NCBI GenBank assembly: GCA_007922225.1 | Contig: ML679966.1 | Span: 38,035,943 to 38,099,942 of the forward strand | From: Emydura subglobosa | Taxonomy: Eukaryota; Chordata; Testudines; Chelidae | Reading direction: 5' to 3' | DNA length: 64,000 bases | Shown here: piece by piece, positions 37,104 to 48,185 of the stretch | How positions within the stretch are numbered: the stretch's first letter is position 1 | Layout: each line of letters starts with the position of its first letter | The notes under the pieces: model-generated | Seen by the model: only the letters and a program-made list of their open reading frames with translations | What the model was told of the DNA's origin: nothing | The model's database searches: none | Translations under genes and position numbers: made by a program

Positions 37104-37216
37104 AAAGACTACTATAGTTTATGTTATTGAGCTAAGTTTACCTTCCCCAAAGGAAAAATTCTGCAGTAAACCCTATTATGAAGAAAATAAATACAGAAAA
37201 TGTGTAGGTTAGTGGT

Positions 37217-37241
37217 AAAAAAAAAAAAAAAAAAAAAAAAA
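37217..37241. repeat. A25 homopolymer
   Basis: Twenty-five A in a row, about 115 bases after the repeat segment at 37010-37103. It could be a poly-A tail, but the intervening sequence was not recognised. Confidence 0.9.
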
Positions 37242-38655
37242 GCATTTTCAGTTATATAGGGTTAAAGAACCCAATCAATAAAAACTGTAGTGTGAGCATC
37301 AGAGGTGTCTCCCTCCAGACGTACTACATGGACAGCTAAAGATCCTACTTCAAAATTCTGGGTTTTTACAATAATATTTTTCTTTTTCTCTCCCTGCTGT
37401 TGTGTCTGAAAACCCCACAAACAAGACAGGAGGAAATTGACTGACTGACTTTAGAAGATAAACTGTGTGATTGACAGTACGCAACATGCTGCCAAATACA
37501 AAAATATAACAAACTGAAGACAGAAAAAAATTCTCTTCTTTCTTTAAGTTATAGTCATCTGAGGTGCTATTTGTAGCAGTAGTCACATATATATATCTCA
37601 GACAGAAGGAAATTGATGGAGTCACTTTAACTTGTATTTTAACACAGAAGAACAGATCAGGGCCTTCTCTTTCAAGTGTATAGAGCAGGTAAACGGCAGA
37701 AAATCCATTTAAATGGAAATTTCTGTAGGACCATCACTTTTACCTTGCTCCAGGGCTTTCATAAACCTGCGTTCTGGCTTGGCATTCCATCAGGTCCTCC
37801 TGATTATGCTACAGCTTAATCTTGTGTCAGGCTGCCCATTTTTCCAATCTTTAGATTTGGTCCCCCTTGTCTTACTGAGCTGGAGGTGATATTTCAGTTA
37901 AGCTTCTTTTTGGCCCACTGAATAGGGTTGTTAGTAGCTCTTAAGAGTTTTTAGGTCCTATCCTTATTTTATTTCCAAAGACAGTAATAATTTTTATCAT
38001 CAGTCAGGCCACTTCCCTGTTCTGCTTTTGACCCTATCCAAGGGGAAAAGAGAAGCTGTGACATTTAAGAATAACCTCTACCTTTCTGAACTCAAATTCG
38101 AATACCGCTTCCATCTCTTCATACAGCCTAAACAGGAGGCCAAGATCTCTCTATTGTCATCAACTACTTGTGATTGTCACTTTCATTCCCAAATTTACAT
38201 TTTGATTCTTTTAGTCCAGATTTCAAATTTTGAAAATTTTCAAATCAGCACTACACCTGGTCAGAAAATAGGATGATTCTTTTTTGAATATTTTTATAAA
38301 AAAAATACATTCCCTTTTTTGAAATAGCAATTCATTTTTTTCATAAAAAATAGCAAAATTCTGAAAATTTCCAGGAACTCTAGTTCAAACTGCGAATGCC
38401 TCAAAGCTGTTTAGTCTCCATAACTAAAAAGAGGAGTCTTTGTATGCAGGGCATTGCCTTGACTAAGGCTAATTTCTGCGTTCATATACATCCAAGAAAC
38501 CAGAGCTAAATGGACTCAAATGAAAGAAGTATTTGGCCCAGTTGGATGATCATTTCTAGGATTGCTTATGTTTTAGAGAGACCTTGGTCCTGGCTGTTTT
38601 TAAAAACAGAAGGACAATTATTAAATGTATTTGAACTTCTAATGGGAATTGCATG
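37242..38655. other. Unassigned intronic DNA
   Basis: AT-rich; no recognised repeat body, exon or RNA gene. Confidence 0.45.
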
Positions 38656-38735
38656 CTTTTGACAAACCCACTAGGCATCTAGGCACTTATCTGCATCTTA
38701 AGGTGCCTAAGTACCTTTAAAAGCTAGCCTCTGAG

Positions 38736-39039
38736 ATTACGTCTACACTGCAAAAACAAAAACATAGCAGCAAGACTCAGACCCTGGGTCTAGAGATTTG
38801 GGCATTCATTACAGAGCTAAAAATAGCCATGTAGATGTTCTGACTTGGGCTAAAGTATGAGCTTCAATGCTCCAAGAGAGAGGTGGGCTTCAGACCTTGA
38901 GCACCAGCCCAAGCTAGAACATTCACATGGCTATATTTAGCACCATAACACAAGCCCCACATGCTCGAGTCTAAACCCTGGCTCTGAGACTCGTTGCTGT
39001 GGTGGTTTTGTGGGGTTTTTTTGGCAGTGTACGTGTAAC
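38736..39039. mobile_element. Fold-back DNA transposon
   Basis: Ends TTACGTCTACACTGC (left) and, as reverse complement of the right, TTACACGTACACTGCC. Inside, AGACTCAGACCCTGGGTCTAGA pairs with CTCGAGTCTAAACCCTGGCT...GAGACTCG, and AATAGCCATGTAGATGTTC pairs with GAACATTCACATGGCTAT. About 304 bases, almost wholly palindromic, non-coding. The motif TTA at both ends would fit a Harbinger-like TTA/TAA target. Confidence 0.78.
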
Positions 39040-39044
39040 TTTAG

Positions 39045-39230
39045 GCCAAAATTTTCAAACCTTAGTGCTTAAAATTAGCCATCCTAATCCACATATAGAC
39101 ACTTAAACAAGGGACAATCAATGTTCAACACCTCTGAATATCAGGCACCTTAACAAACTGACCTATGTATGGATTTAGGTATTCAACTTAGGGCACCATG
39201 TTTTAACATTTTGACCTTCGTTCTTAATGC
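39045..39230. repeat. Amniote 'TTTTCAAA' fold-back repeat
   Basis: Begins CCAAAATTTTCAAACCTTAG and ends near CACCATGTTTTAACATTTTGACC. It includes 'TGTATGGATTTAGGTATTCA', as in a repeat whose halves are 'GGCCAAAATTTTCAAA' and 'TTTGAAAATTTTGGCC'. Strongly decayed. A related short segment lies just left of the previous element (38660-38725). Confidence 0.5.
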
Positions 39231-39239
39231 TGGGGAACT

Positions 39240-40430
39240 GCTGGCACACATTTCTCAAACCTGATTTAAAAAAACCAAAACCATGTATCCAGCTCAATCA
39301 GTTCATTTCCATATTTTCCAAAGAATTTACTTATTTAATTAGACAGAGTCATCCACAGCAATACTGGACTTCTGATTGCATTTAAAAAAAAAAAAAAGAT
39401 GAAGCATTTTAATTCAATCTAAATTAATTCTTTCCCTAGGCACATTTGTTCCTCTGTACTTTGCTTGGGTCATATAAAGAATATAGTATAAAGTTTTAAA
39501 ATAAAAATATATAGTTACTCATGAACCAAAATGTTGTTCAGTGTTATTTTTGCATAGTGAATTTCACTGCTTTTTTTTGTCACTGACTGAAATGCATGAA
39601 TAAAACATTTAGTTTTATCAGATAAATATATTTATCATGGCCAGTAGAGACCCCTAGCCTTTCATCTACTCAATCTGAGAAGTCATCTGCTGTTGTTATT
39701 ACAGACTATAGCTAAAAGGATATGAAATGTAACATGCAGTCAAAATTGCCTCCAAAGTATTTCTATGAAGGGACTCTTGCTTACCTATTTTGTTGACATT
39801 TTAGATATTTAAAAATTGGTTCAACTGTAGGATTAAATGCCATACAAATGTTCAACAAACTGCACCTTGACTGAGATACTATTTGAAAGGACATCAAAAT
39901 GCCCGAAATAAACTTGCCTTTCAGCTGCTCACTTTAAAATAAAAGTTATGATCCACTATCTAAGCTCACCTTCTTCCTGTTGAACTTTTCAACAGCAATA
40001 ACCACTGCTGAAGTGATTAACTACTAAGTAACTATCCTGTTTGGCTGTCAATATTTAGTACCGAAAATTAGCACTGACCTGTTATACAGAACTAATAGGG
40101 AGCAGGTTTACATAACTCTAGGAAGGTCTACCTCCACATCATGTCTATTTTATTGATCTTTATCAGTATTTTCAGACTCCATCATCTTAAATATGGTACT
40201 TCTTCTAGGAAGAACCTAACAAATGATGGTAGGTTAAGCTTTAGGAAATTCTGTAGTGCTGTTCCCAGAAGTGCCACTTTTAAGCGTGTTTTGTAGTCAA
40301 TCAATAACATTTAAAATTAAAAAGTACAGTTTGACTATCTTATATTAATGTTTGGTAGTCAAACTGTACATTGGGTTTTGTTGGCTATCGATGGCATTTA
40401 AAATGACAAACTACAAATATCTATATGTGG
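39240..40430. other. Unassigned intronic DNA
   Basis: AT-rich; nothing recognised. Confidence 0.45.
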
Positions 40431-40434
40431 CAAT

Positions 40435-40882
40435 CACAGAAGTAAATACAGGTGAACTGCTATTCACTCTCTATACAAAAACAAGGGGGCACTCAATGAA
40501 ACTGACAGGCAGCAAATTTAAAATGGATAAAAGGAAATACCTTTTCCACACAATACACATCTGTGGACATCATTACCACAAGAGATCCTTGAGGTCCAAG
40601 ATTTTAGCAGTATTTAAAAGGGATTAGATGTAAATATGGATAATAAGAATATTCAGAGTTTAATGGTAAATATTACAAATGGACAACATTTTTCAAAGGG
40701 ATACAAAACCTTCAATTTTGCAGCCATAAGACAACCTCTAATTACTGGGAATTAGGAGCAATTTCCCCTAGTTGCCTACTGTAGGGTTTCTACCATCTTG
40801 TTCTGAAGCATCTGGCACAAGCCACTGTTGGTGATTGGATATTGGACCACTCGTATGATCCAGAATGGCACGGCCTATTATC
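40435..40882 (+). mobile_element. CR1 LINE 3' part (ORF2 terminus and 3' UTR)
   Basis: Starts in the CR1 ORF2 end ('AGGGGGCACTCAATGAAACT', 'ACAGGCAGCAAATTTAAAAT', 'GAAATACCTTTTCCACACAA'). It then runs through the 3' UTR to 'TGGACCACTCGTATGATCCA' and 'GAATGGCACGGCCTATTA', corresponding to the 'CTGACCCAGTATGGC' tail. Heavily mutated. Confidence 0.82.
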
Positions 40883-41118
40883 CTCACTCCACCCCCCGCC
40901 CCTTTTTTTTCCAACCATTCTTATAGAGTGTAGATATTGCAAGCAAGACCATGAGGTGTGATAGGTTTTACAAGGTGAGTTAAGGACAAAGCACCTTATA
41001 GTAGATTTATCCCCCCCCAATATTTTCTTGATGTTATTGTTCTTTATGTTTTTCTTTTCATGGTGCAGGTACTGTAGAAAAAGGAAAAACAATTAAGAGT
41101 CTTTCCTAGAAGTTTTAA

Positions 41119-41381
41119 GGGTATGTCTGCACTGCAAGAAAACACCAGCAGCTGGCCAAGTCAGCTGACATGGGCTCACTGGGCTATAAAATTGCAGTGT
41201 AGATGTTTGGGCTTGGCCTGGGGCCCAGGCTCTAGGATCTTCCCATCTTGTAGTGTCCCCTTGTCCGGGTTCTAGCCTGAGCCCAGATGTCTGCAATTTT
41301 ATAGCCCTGCAGCTTGAGCCCCATACGACTGAGTCAGCTGACAGAGGCCAGCCATGTACTTTACTGCACTGTAAATGTACC
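41119..41381. mobile_element. Fold-back DNA transposon with TTAA flanks
   Basis: Left end GGGTATGTCTGCACTGCAAG; reverse complement of the right end GGTACATTTACAGTGCAGTA. TTAA lies directly outside both ends (41115-41118 and 41382-41385). Internal arms pair (CAGCTGGCCAAGTCAGCTGA with TCAGCTGACAGAGGCCAGC, and CTATAAAATTGCAGTGTAGA with CTGCAATTTTATAG). About 263 bases. The TTAA flanks suggest piggyBac-like targeting but could be TTA/TAA or chance. Confidence 0.8.
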
Positions 41382-42124
41382 TTAAGCATTAATTTATTTA
41401 AAAAAAAGTTAAAGTGCGCTATAGAAAAGATTAGTGTTAGTTGGTGGATAAATTGGACCATTATAAGTAAGTATTTAGGAACTTTTTTTTAAAAGTGCAT
41501 TATTCTGTGTGTATAACGTGTAACAGGCACAGTGACTGATTTTTTAAAAATAGATTAATAATACATAGTTTATCTGATAGACTGTAATGGCTCCAGCTAA
41601 AATAAAAAAACATATTCAATGCTGTTTTAAAATGCAAATCACTGCCTAATACTTAACAGCTCCATCTATCAAATCAATAGGATTTTGCACAATGAAAATT
41701 AAAAATTTCACCCTGAAAGAAACATACAGGCCTTGTCTACACAACACAGTTTTGTTGAGAAAAGTCACATTTCATCGACAAAACTGGAGATGTGAACACT
41801 GAAATGCTCCTTCCACCAGTGTAATTCCCCTGCTACGCTGACATAATAAAACTACCTCAACAAGAGGCATAGGTCATTTTGCGACGTAGTTCGACTGATG
41901 CAGCATCAGTGTAGGCTCTGTGCTTGGTTATGTTGCCCTAACTGGCCTCCAGGAAGTGTCCCACAATGCCCATCCTGACTGCTCTGGTCAGCAGTTTGAA
42001 CTCTGCTGCCCTGTAGGTAACACAGTTATGCTCCCCTCTCCCATTTAAAGGCCCAGGAATTTTTGAAATTCCTCTTCCTGTTTGCTTGTTGTGCACAGTG
42101 CACACAGCATCTGCACAACTGACC

Positions 42125-43149
42125 ATGCCAGCTTTCCGCAGCAGACGCGCTCCTGTGCGGAGTACACCAGAGATGTTGGATTGGCTGGGTCTATAGGGAG
42201 AGGGGGCAGCCATAAGAACTCGTATACCTATAGGCTGATTACTAGTGGCATGTAGGAAAAGGGGCACGAAAGGGACATGCAGCTGTGCTGTGCCAAGATC
42301 AAGGAGCTGAGGCAGGTATATAAGAAGGCAAGAAAGGCCAACTGTCGCTCTGGTGCAGCACCAAAGATATGTCGCTTCCTGGAAAGGAGAGATGGACAGT
42401 GTGACGGACTGCCACAGGGACAGTGTTCTGGAATCACTCTGCGTGAAGCCAGACAGGACTCTAGGGGAGTGGGTCTCCCTTCAGGACCCCTCACACCAGT
42501 GCAGCCGCTTCCTGAATATGGCTTCAGAGCATTCAGCATCCCTGTTCCACCATGTGCTCCCCTCTGAGTCCGCCTGGATGGGATGCCTGGAGAGCTCCTA
42601 CATGTCCTGAAGAAGGCCATGCATCCTGCCTTGCAGTCAGAAGCAATTCACAGCCAGCAAGGAAACAGAAGGGTTTATTAGTCCTCAGGAACACAGCATA
42701 GAAGAGAACTTGTTAGCAGATGAATCATGAAATTACAACAAAAACCATCTTGGGTGTGCCAGAGCCCCCAATCCTGGGTCCTGCTCCCCAACAGGAACTA
42801 ACTCTTCCAGTAAGCCAGCACCAGTATCCCCTTCCCTTGCCTTTGTCTGTTTTCCTGGCAAGAAGGTCAGCTGACCACTACCCTCCTCTCAGTACCTTGC
42901 GAGGGGATGGGTTTCAGCCATTGTCTGTATGTAGCTATACTGCCTGCTAGTGGTCACTACAAAGATCACACATCCTTAACGCAACACCTATACTTGAATA
43001 ATACATGGGGGAAACTGAGGCACACATAATATTCATTAAGAACATTCCCACTTTATCACAGGCAGGAACAGATGATAAAGCTCCTAAAGGACCAGACAGA
43101 GATGCTGAAGTCCCTCATTATACTGCAGTCTGAGCACATGCATGCATAA
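42125..43149 (+). pseudogene. Myb/SANT-like DNA-binding protein relic (Harbinger accessory gene)
   Basis: Three pieces line up. The first (42125-42194) begins ATG and reads MPAFRSRRAPVRSTPEMLDW before a stop. The second (about 42280-42385, a different frame) contains KIKELRQVYKKARKAN and RSGAAPK, the helix and linker typical of the Myb/SANT-like domain of Harbinger accessory proteins. The third (43063-43149, after the LTR) reads QEQMIKLLKDQTEMLKSLI and ends at a stop, the usual C-terminal coiled-coil-like tail. The accessory protein normally binds element ends and helps bring the transposase to DNA. One frameshift, a stop and the LTR insertion show that it is dead. Confidence 0.75.
42400..43060 (-). 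mobile_element. Solo LTR inside the Harbinger-like gene relic
   Basis: 661 bases. On the minus strand it starts TGTGATAAAGTGGGAATG and ends in CA (plus strand TGTGACGGACTG). AATAAA lies at 42679-42674 on the minus strand. The flanks are GACAG (42395-42399) and GGCAG (43061-43065), a 5-base target duplication with one difference. Removing it rejoins the two ends of the Myb-like gene relic, which supports both boundaries. Same direction as SGCZ. Confidence 0.85.
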
Positions 43150-44463
43150 CTCCCCCTACAGCCACTACAGAACTCTCTTCCATGCCCTCGCCAAACTCCC
43201 TCACTGCATTCCTCATGTGTTCCTGATCCACCACAGTACCCCATGCAATCCATTCCTAGGGATTGGTTTTGTTTCACAATGAAAGCTGGAGTTACACACA
43301 GCTATGAGAGCACTAATTGAGAGTGTGTTCCTCTTTGACCTGTCCCGTTTGACCAAAACTATTTGTTTTCTCCTGTTACTAAACTTGAGTATTTGAAATA
43401 AAATGAGTCTTTATCTGTGTCATACACACATCAGTCAGTGCTAACATTCAAACACAGTGGCTATAGGAATATTTGCTCAGTCCAATTAACACTCAGGAAG
43501 AAAGCACTACAGGAGTTATTCAAGGTGGCAAGTAAACATTGCCTGGCCAAATGCAACACATAAAGACACATTACTGGGAATCATTGTCAAAATGCTCCTT
43601 CAAGCCTTCCTGATTCAAATAGCCACCTGCTGTCCCCCTCTAAGTGCCCTGCTATGTGACTGCTCAAAATCAGCAGCCACAGCTCATCATCCCATACACG
43701 CATGCATCGTGAAGCAATTCCACTACTCGGTGCTTGTTTCCTGAGCCCAGTACCGAAGGTCCACTGTGTGAAGCTGTTCTGTAAATGCCAGCAGAAGTCA
43801 TGAATTATCTGTTTCCAAGGCAGACAGCAAGCACGCACCATCGAGTCACTCTCTGAAATACTGAAGGACTAGCCACATTGTGTTCATAATACTCATCAGC
43901 TGATCAGCAGTTCAGGATCCATGCTGCCAGGCAGAGATGGTGGGTGCACAATTTATAAGGGCCATTGAAAAACTGCAAGAAAAAATCAGAAGTCCATGGA
44001 ATGATGGGACAGAAAGAACTGCATAATGGGATGGTTAACATACCGCCACAATGCACCACAATCTGTTCCCAAAACTCCTAGTGGCAGAGGTTGTGAATAG
44101 CACAATGGGATAGCTACCCACAATGCAATGCTCTCTCTGTGAATACAAGAGCAACGACTGTGGATGTGCTATACCGACATAAGAAGTGTTGCGTAGACAT
44201 ACACAACTGGTATAATTAAAGTGGCTTATAATCATCAACGTAACTTAAGTCTACTTAACTCTGTAGTGTAGATGTGGCCATAATAAAGTTATCAAATCTT
44301 GAAAATAAAGGGTTTATAATGATAAAATGCAAAGACCCTGTTTCCAGTACCACCAGCAGGGACCTGTATTACACTTACTTAAATATAATACATCACCCAA
44401 AAAAACCCATATTCTTAGATATGGGAGAATCATCTGACATTTATTGGACTTTCAAAAGCCTTT

Positions 44464-44747
44464 GGGCTAGTTTACGCTAGAAGTGCTATATTGGCTCAAC
44501 TTCGTCAGTAACGCATCTGGTGAAGACCCTCTATGCAGATGGGAGAGAGCTCTCCCATTGGCATAATAAATCTACCTCCACAAAAGGCAGTAGATAAGTT
44601 GGTGGGAGAAGCTCTCCTGACGACATATCACTATCAACGTTGGAGCTTAGATTGATGTAACTTATATTGCTGAGGAAGGTGGCTTGCTCACACCCCTGAG
44701 TGATGTAAGTTATACCCAAGTAAGTGGTAGTGTATACCTGGCTTTAG
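44464..44747. mobile_element. MITE-like fold-back element
   Basis: Left end near GGGCTAGTTTACGCTAG; reverse complement of the right end AAGCCAGGTATACACTACC. Inside, 'GGGAGAGAGCTCTCCCATTG' and 'GGTGGGAGAAGCTCTCCTGA' are characteristic of turtle Harbinger-type MITEs. Boundaries are approximate. Confidence 0.65.
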
Positions 44748-44859
44748 ATAAAGTCCCTCACAAGAAGAAATTAAGATATTAGTCCTGCAAGAAGAACCCA
44801 GTCAGTTAATCCATGTACCGGCACAGTGCCTCAATAACTTCAGAGGGGATCCATGCATG

Positions 44860-45840
44860 AGTCTATGGAATGGTAGGATGGAAAACAGCAGAATAAAGAC
44901 AATGGATTTCAAGAGGGCAGACTTTAGCGAACTCAGATCATTGGTAAACAAGGTTGCCTGGGAAGCAAGTCGAAGGGGGAAAAATTTCACAAGATTTGGC
45001 AGGTTTTTTAAAAAAGACATTATTAAGGACACAAGAGCTAACAATCCCAATACATAGGAAAGATAGGAAGTGTGGTAACAGGCAACCCTGACTTAACAAG
45101 GAGATCTTCAATGACCTGAAACTGAAAAAGAGAGTATACCAGAAGTGGAAACTAGGTCAAATTACAATGGATGAATGTAAAAAAAACAAAAACAACAAAA
45201 AAAAAACCCACAACCATGAAAGGACAAAATTGGAAAGGCCCAGGAACAAAATGAGATTAAACTAACTAGGGACATAAAGGGTAACAAGAAAACATTTTAC
45301 AAATATGTTAGAAGCAAAAGAAAGAAGACCAAGGACAAGGAAGTCCCATTATTCAGTGTGGAGGGAAAGACAGTAATACAAAATGCAGCAATGACTGAAG
45401 TGTTAAATGCCTTTTTTGCTTCAGTTTTCACCAAAAGGTTTATCAGCGATTGGACGACTAACATGGTGAAGATCAGTATAAAGGGGTTAGGCTCTGCGGC
45501 CAAAATAGCGAAAGATGAGAATTACATATACAAAGTACATATTTTCAACTTGGCAGGTTCCGATGAAATATGTCCTAGAATACTTAAGGAACTGGCTGAA
45601 GAGATCTCTGAATCATTAGCAATTATCTTTGAGAACTCGTGGAGGACGGGGGAGATCACAGAAGACTGGAAAAGGATAAATATAGTACCTATCTATTAAA
45701 AAAAAGGTAGTAAGAATAACCCAGAGAATTATAGACCAGTCAGCTTAACTATGATACCCAGAGAGATAATGGAGCAAATAATTAATTTGTAATCACATAG
45801 AAAATAGGGTGATAAGTAACAGCTGGGTACTGGGTGAGAG
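44860..45840 (+). pseudogene. CR1 LINE ORF2 relic: linker and start of reverse transcriptase
   Basis: Translated blocks in order: MDFKRADFSELRSLVNKVAW (44904 on), FFKKDIIKDTRANNP, NKKTFYKYVRSKRKTKDK (about 45290), EVLNAFFASVFTK (45400 on), ENSWRTGEITEDWK (about 45632) and NYRPVSL (about 45730). These match the region between endonuclease and reverse transcriptase of CR1 ORF2 and the start of reverse transcriptase. The relic stops near 45840, where DIRS-like sequence begins. A CR1 3' end on the same strand resumes at about 47850. Confidence 0.88.
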
Positions 45841-45859
45841 GGAAAAGGGTATTCTGACT

Positions 45860-47800
45860 TCTCTGTGGAGGAAAATACCTCTTCTTCAACACTGGTGCCT
45901 GCCAGAATGTCTTGGCCAGCTCTAGGATGGCCTCATGAATTTGCAGCACCACCCTGATCGGGCCCAAACTGTGCAGGATGCCAAGTGATGGCCTGTGTGA
46001 AGCCACCTGGATCCTCTTCCAGAGGGATTTGCAAGACCTCTGCCACCCTCTTAAGCAAGTTCTGGAAGTCCTTAGGATCACCTAGGAGTGGAGGGGAAGC
46101 CAGTATCACCTTTCGTCCAGAGAGGATGATGACAGGATCACTGGTATCCTGTCCTGCTTAGGCTTGTCCTCCCCTTCTGTGGTTTGTCATAACTCCAGGG
46201 AAGGCTGTGGGTTCCCAGCCCCATGGGGTGGGTACACTGGGTAATAGGCTCATGAATCTTCCAAGCTCCAATATTGGCACTGTGGGACATTATACCTCAT
46301 TAGTGCAGGTCCAAGGTGATTTGTATGAGCTCATTTAGTGTGCTTACTCCCTCAGACAGGAGTATTGAAACACCCTGGATGGTTTGTCTAGACTCAACCC
46401 TCAAGACGGTCCCCTCAGAGATAGATCTCCTTGACTTTGGTATCCCCCTTCTGAGCCTGAAGATTTAAAGCCCAAGTTCTTCAGGGAAGCTCCCACTACC
46501 GAAGGTGGCAGCCTGCCTCTACTCATCAACAGTAGAAGTGAAATCCTGACTCTACCTTAGGGTGACCAGATATCAAGTGTGAAAAAAATCAAGATGGCGG
46601 GTCAGGGGTAATAGGTACCTATATAAGAAAAAGCCTTGAACAACAGGATTATCCCTATAAAATAGAGACATATGGTCACCCTACTCTACATCAGCTAAAT
46701 GAGAGATTCACCGATTGGTACCACAGCAAGGCTGGTGTTGACTGGTGTCGCAGTACCAGGCATGGGTCACCAGACAGTAATAGTCACTCCAGTTCCTGAA
46801 GAATCAGAAAGTTGTCTGGTGCAGAGAACTGGGCCAGAGTAGATAGATTCTCTGCTGCCTTCTCCTCCACTGCATGAGCAGTGGGTGCTGAGTGCACCAT
46901 AAATAAGGGCAGTGTTCCAGATACAGCTGCAGGAGGTGCTGAGGTACTGTTACTGGTATTGGAGGGTTCAATGCTTTACCTTTACTTGATGTCCTGGGAT
47001 AGTCTGGAATGGGATGGGGACTTCTGCCTCTAAGGGCTTGGACTGGTAACTTTCCCTCTTGTCTTTACAGAAGTACCTCTGTCTCCCTTTACCAGTCTCC
47101 TGGAGTAAATGTAAGGGGCAGAGGCCCTGGAACTGACCACAGACACACTCAGAGAGGCCCTTGTGTCTTCTTCAGACTGACGTATGGGTGGGTCTCCCTG
47201 GTTAGAGCCCAGGCCGGCTTTCATGGACTACTCCATGAAAGGCCTCTTAAGCCAGAACTCCCTTAACTGCTTCATCTGCCTCAGAAACAAACTGCAGATA
47301 TCACTCCTAGAAGGGTTGTGGATGTCTGTCCAGGCAGTGCAGACAGGCACTGTGATCTTCCATTAGTAGGAAGGGCTTCTGGCAGTGCACAGATCTTGAA
47401 GGCAGGGATCCTTGGCACGCTTTCCCCACTACCAGCAGTGAACATGGAAGGGGAGGAGAGAAAGGGGAGCAGGGATTGCTCCTCTACCCAGTGGGGCCCC
47501 AACTAGTGTACCAAACCCCAAAATACACTAAACTAACTAGACTATAAACTAACTATTTTCAACTATTTACAAGTAAGACCAAGGAGGCACAAACACTGAG
47601 GCACCATTCCAAACCACAAGCCATGAGAAGCAACTGAAATGGGTGGTAGTCTGGAAGCCTCCTTATACCTGTGGTGTGGGGCACAAAGAGAGAGAGGGGG
47701 CACGTGTGCGGATCAAGCAGACACTGCTAGGAAGAATTCTCCAGTCCCAAGTGCACAGAGTACTTGAAGTGTGTTTCACACAGGGAGAAGCACTCAAAGT
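45860..47800 (-). pseudogene. DIRS-like retrotransposon relic with LAP2alpha-type gag
   Basis: The minus-strand frame 46081-45782 contains HSLGPIRVVLQIH and AILELAKTFWQAP, then KKRYFPPQRS. This is the pattern of the DIRS1 gag-like protein from which the vertebrate LAP2alpha (TMPO) C-terminal exon is known to derive. An out-of-frame VAEVLQIPLEED-like block lies just upstream. Farther right, to about 47800, the sequence is GC-richer, serine/proline-type reading with stops, ending in a region I take to be the element's left terminus (around 47640-47800). No tyrosine recombinase or reverse transcriptase part was seen. Extent beyond the gag block is inferred. Confidence 0.6.
46557..46682. mobile_element. 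hAT-type MITE with 8-base target duplication
   Basis: 126 bases. Ends TTAGGGTGACCAGATATC and (reverse complement) AGGGTGACCATATGTCTC. The flanks are ACTCTACC (46549-46556) and ACTCTACA (46683-46690), an 8-base duplication with one difference. This is the familiar turtle palindrome with 'GGGTGACCAGATxTCC'. It lies inside the DIRS-like relic and so is younger. Confidence 0.88.
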
Positions 47801-47849
47801 CATAGTAATGGTACCACACAAAAAATGTGTGGTTTTATTAATCCTCCCA

Positions 47850-48185
47850 TAACACAGTAGCAAGGGGCCAGTGAGAGAAACTGAAATGCAGCAAATGTAA
47901 AACTAGTAAAAGGAAATGCCCTTTTTATTAACACAACACATAACTAACTAGTGGAACTCATTGCCACAATGTATAATTAAATAACCATGCTTCAGGGCAT
48001 AAGCCAGTCATTCACTAAAATGACTTAGAAGGACAGTTCTCATCAGGATGGTATTTCCATAATTTGTGTTTCACAACAGGATTTCTTACACTTTCTTTTG
48101 AAACATCTGGTACTAGGCACTGTCAGGTTATGGGACTAGGTGGACCACTGGTTTGAGGCAGTATGTCAGTTCCTATCTTTTAAAA
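47850..48185 (+). mobile_element. CR1 LINE 3' end
   Basis: 'GGCCAGTGAGAGAAACTGAA' and 'GTAAAAGGAAATGCCCTTTT', then 'GGGACTAGGTGGACCACTGG', 'TTTGAGGCAGTATGTCAGTT' and 'CCTATCTTTT' correspond to the CR1 ORF2 end, 3' UTR and tail. It may be the far end of the copy at 44860-45840, with about 1.3 kb of the middle lost. Confidence 0.85.

Larger units (their letters stand above)
41729..44279 (+). mobile_element. PIF/Harbinger-like element relic, split by an LTR
   Basis: Left end GGCCTTGTCTACACAACAC; reverse complement of the right end GGCCACATCTACACTACAG. Inside is a decayed Myb/SANT-like gene (next entry) of the type carried beside the transposase in PIF/Harbinger elements. Typical text of this turtle family occurs near both ends ('CAGGAAGTGTCCCACAATGC' at about 41950, 'ATAGCTACCCACAATGCAAT' at about 44110). 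The element measures 2551 bases with the LTR and about 1.9 kb without. No transposase catalytic domain was recognised, so it is probably a deletion derivative. The target duplication is not clear (ACA against ATA). Confidence 0.7.

Noticed and set aside
42720..42950. 76-codon plus-strand frame.
   Set aside because: Entirely inside the LTR at 42400-43060, antisense to it, and without similarity that I recognise.
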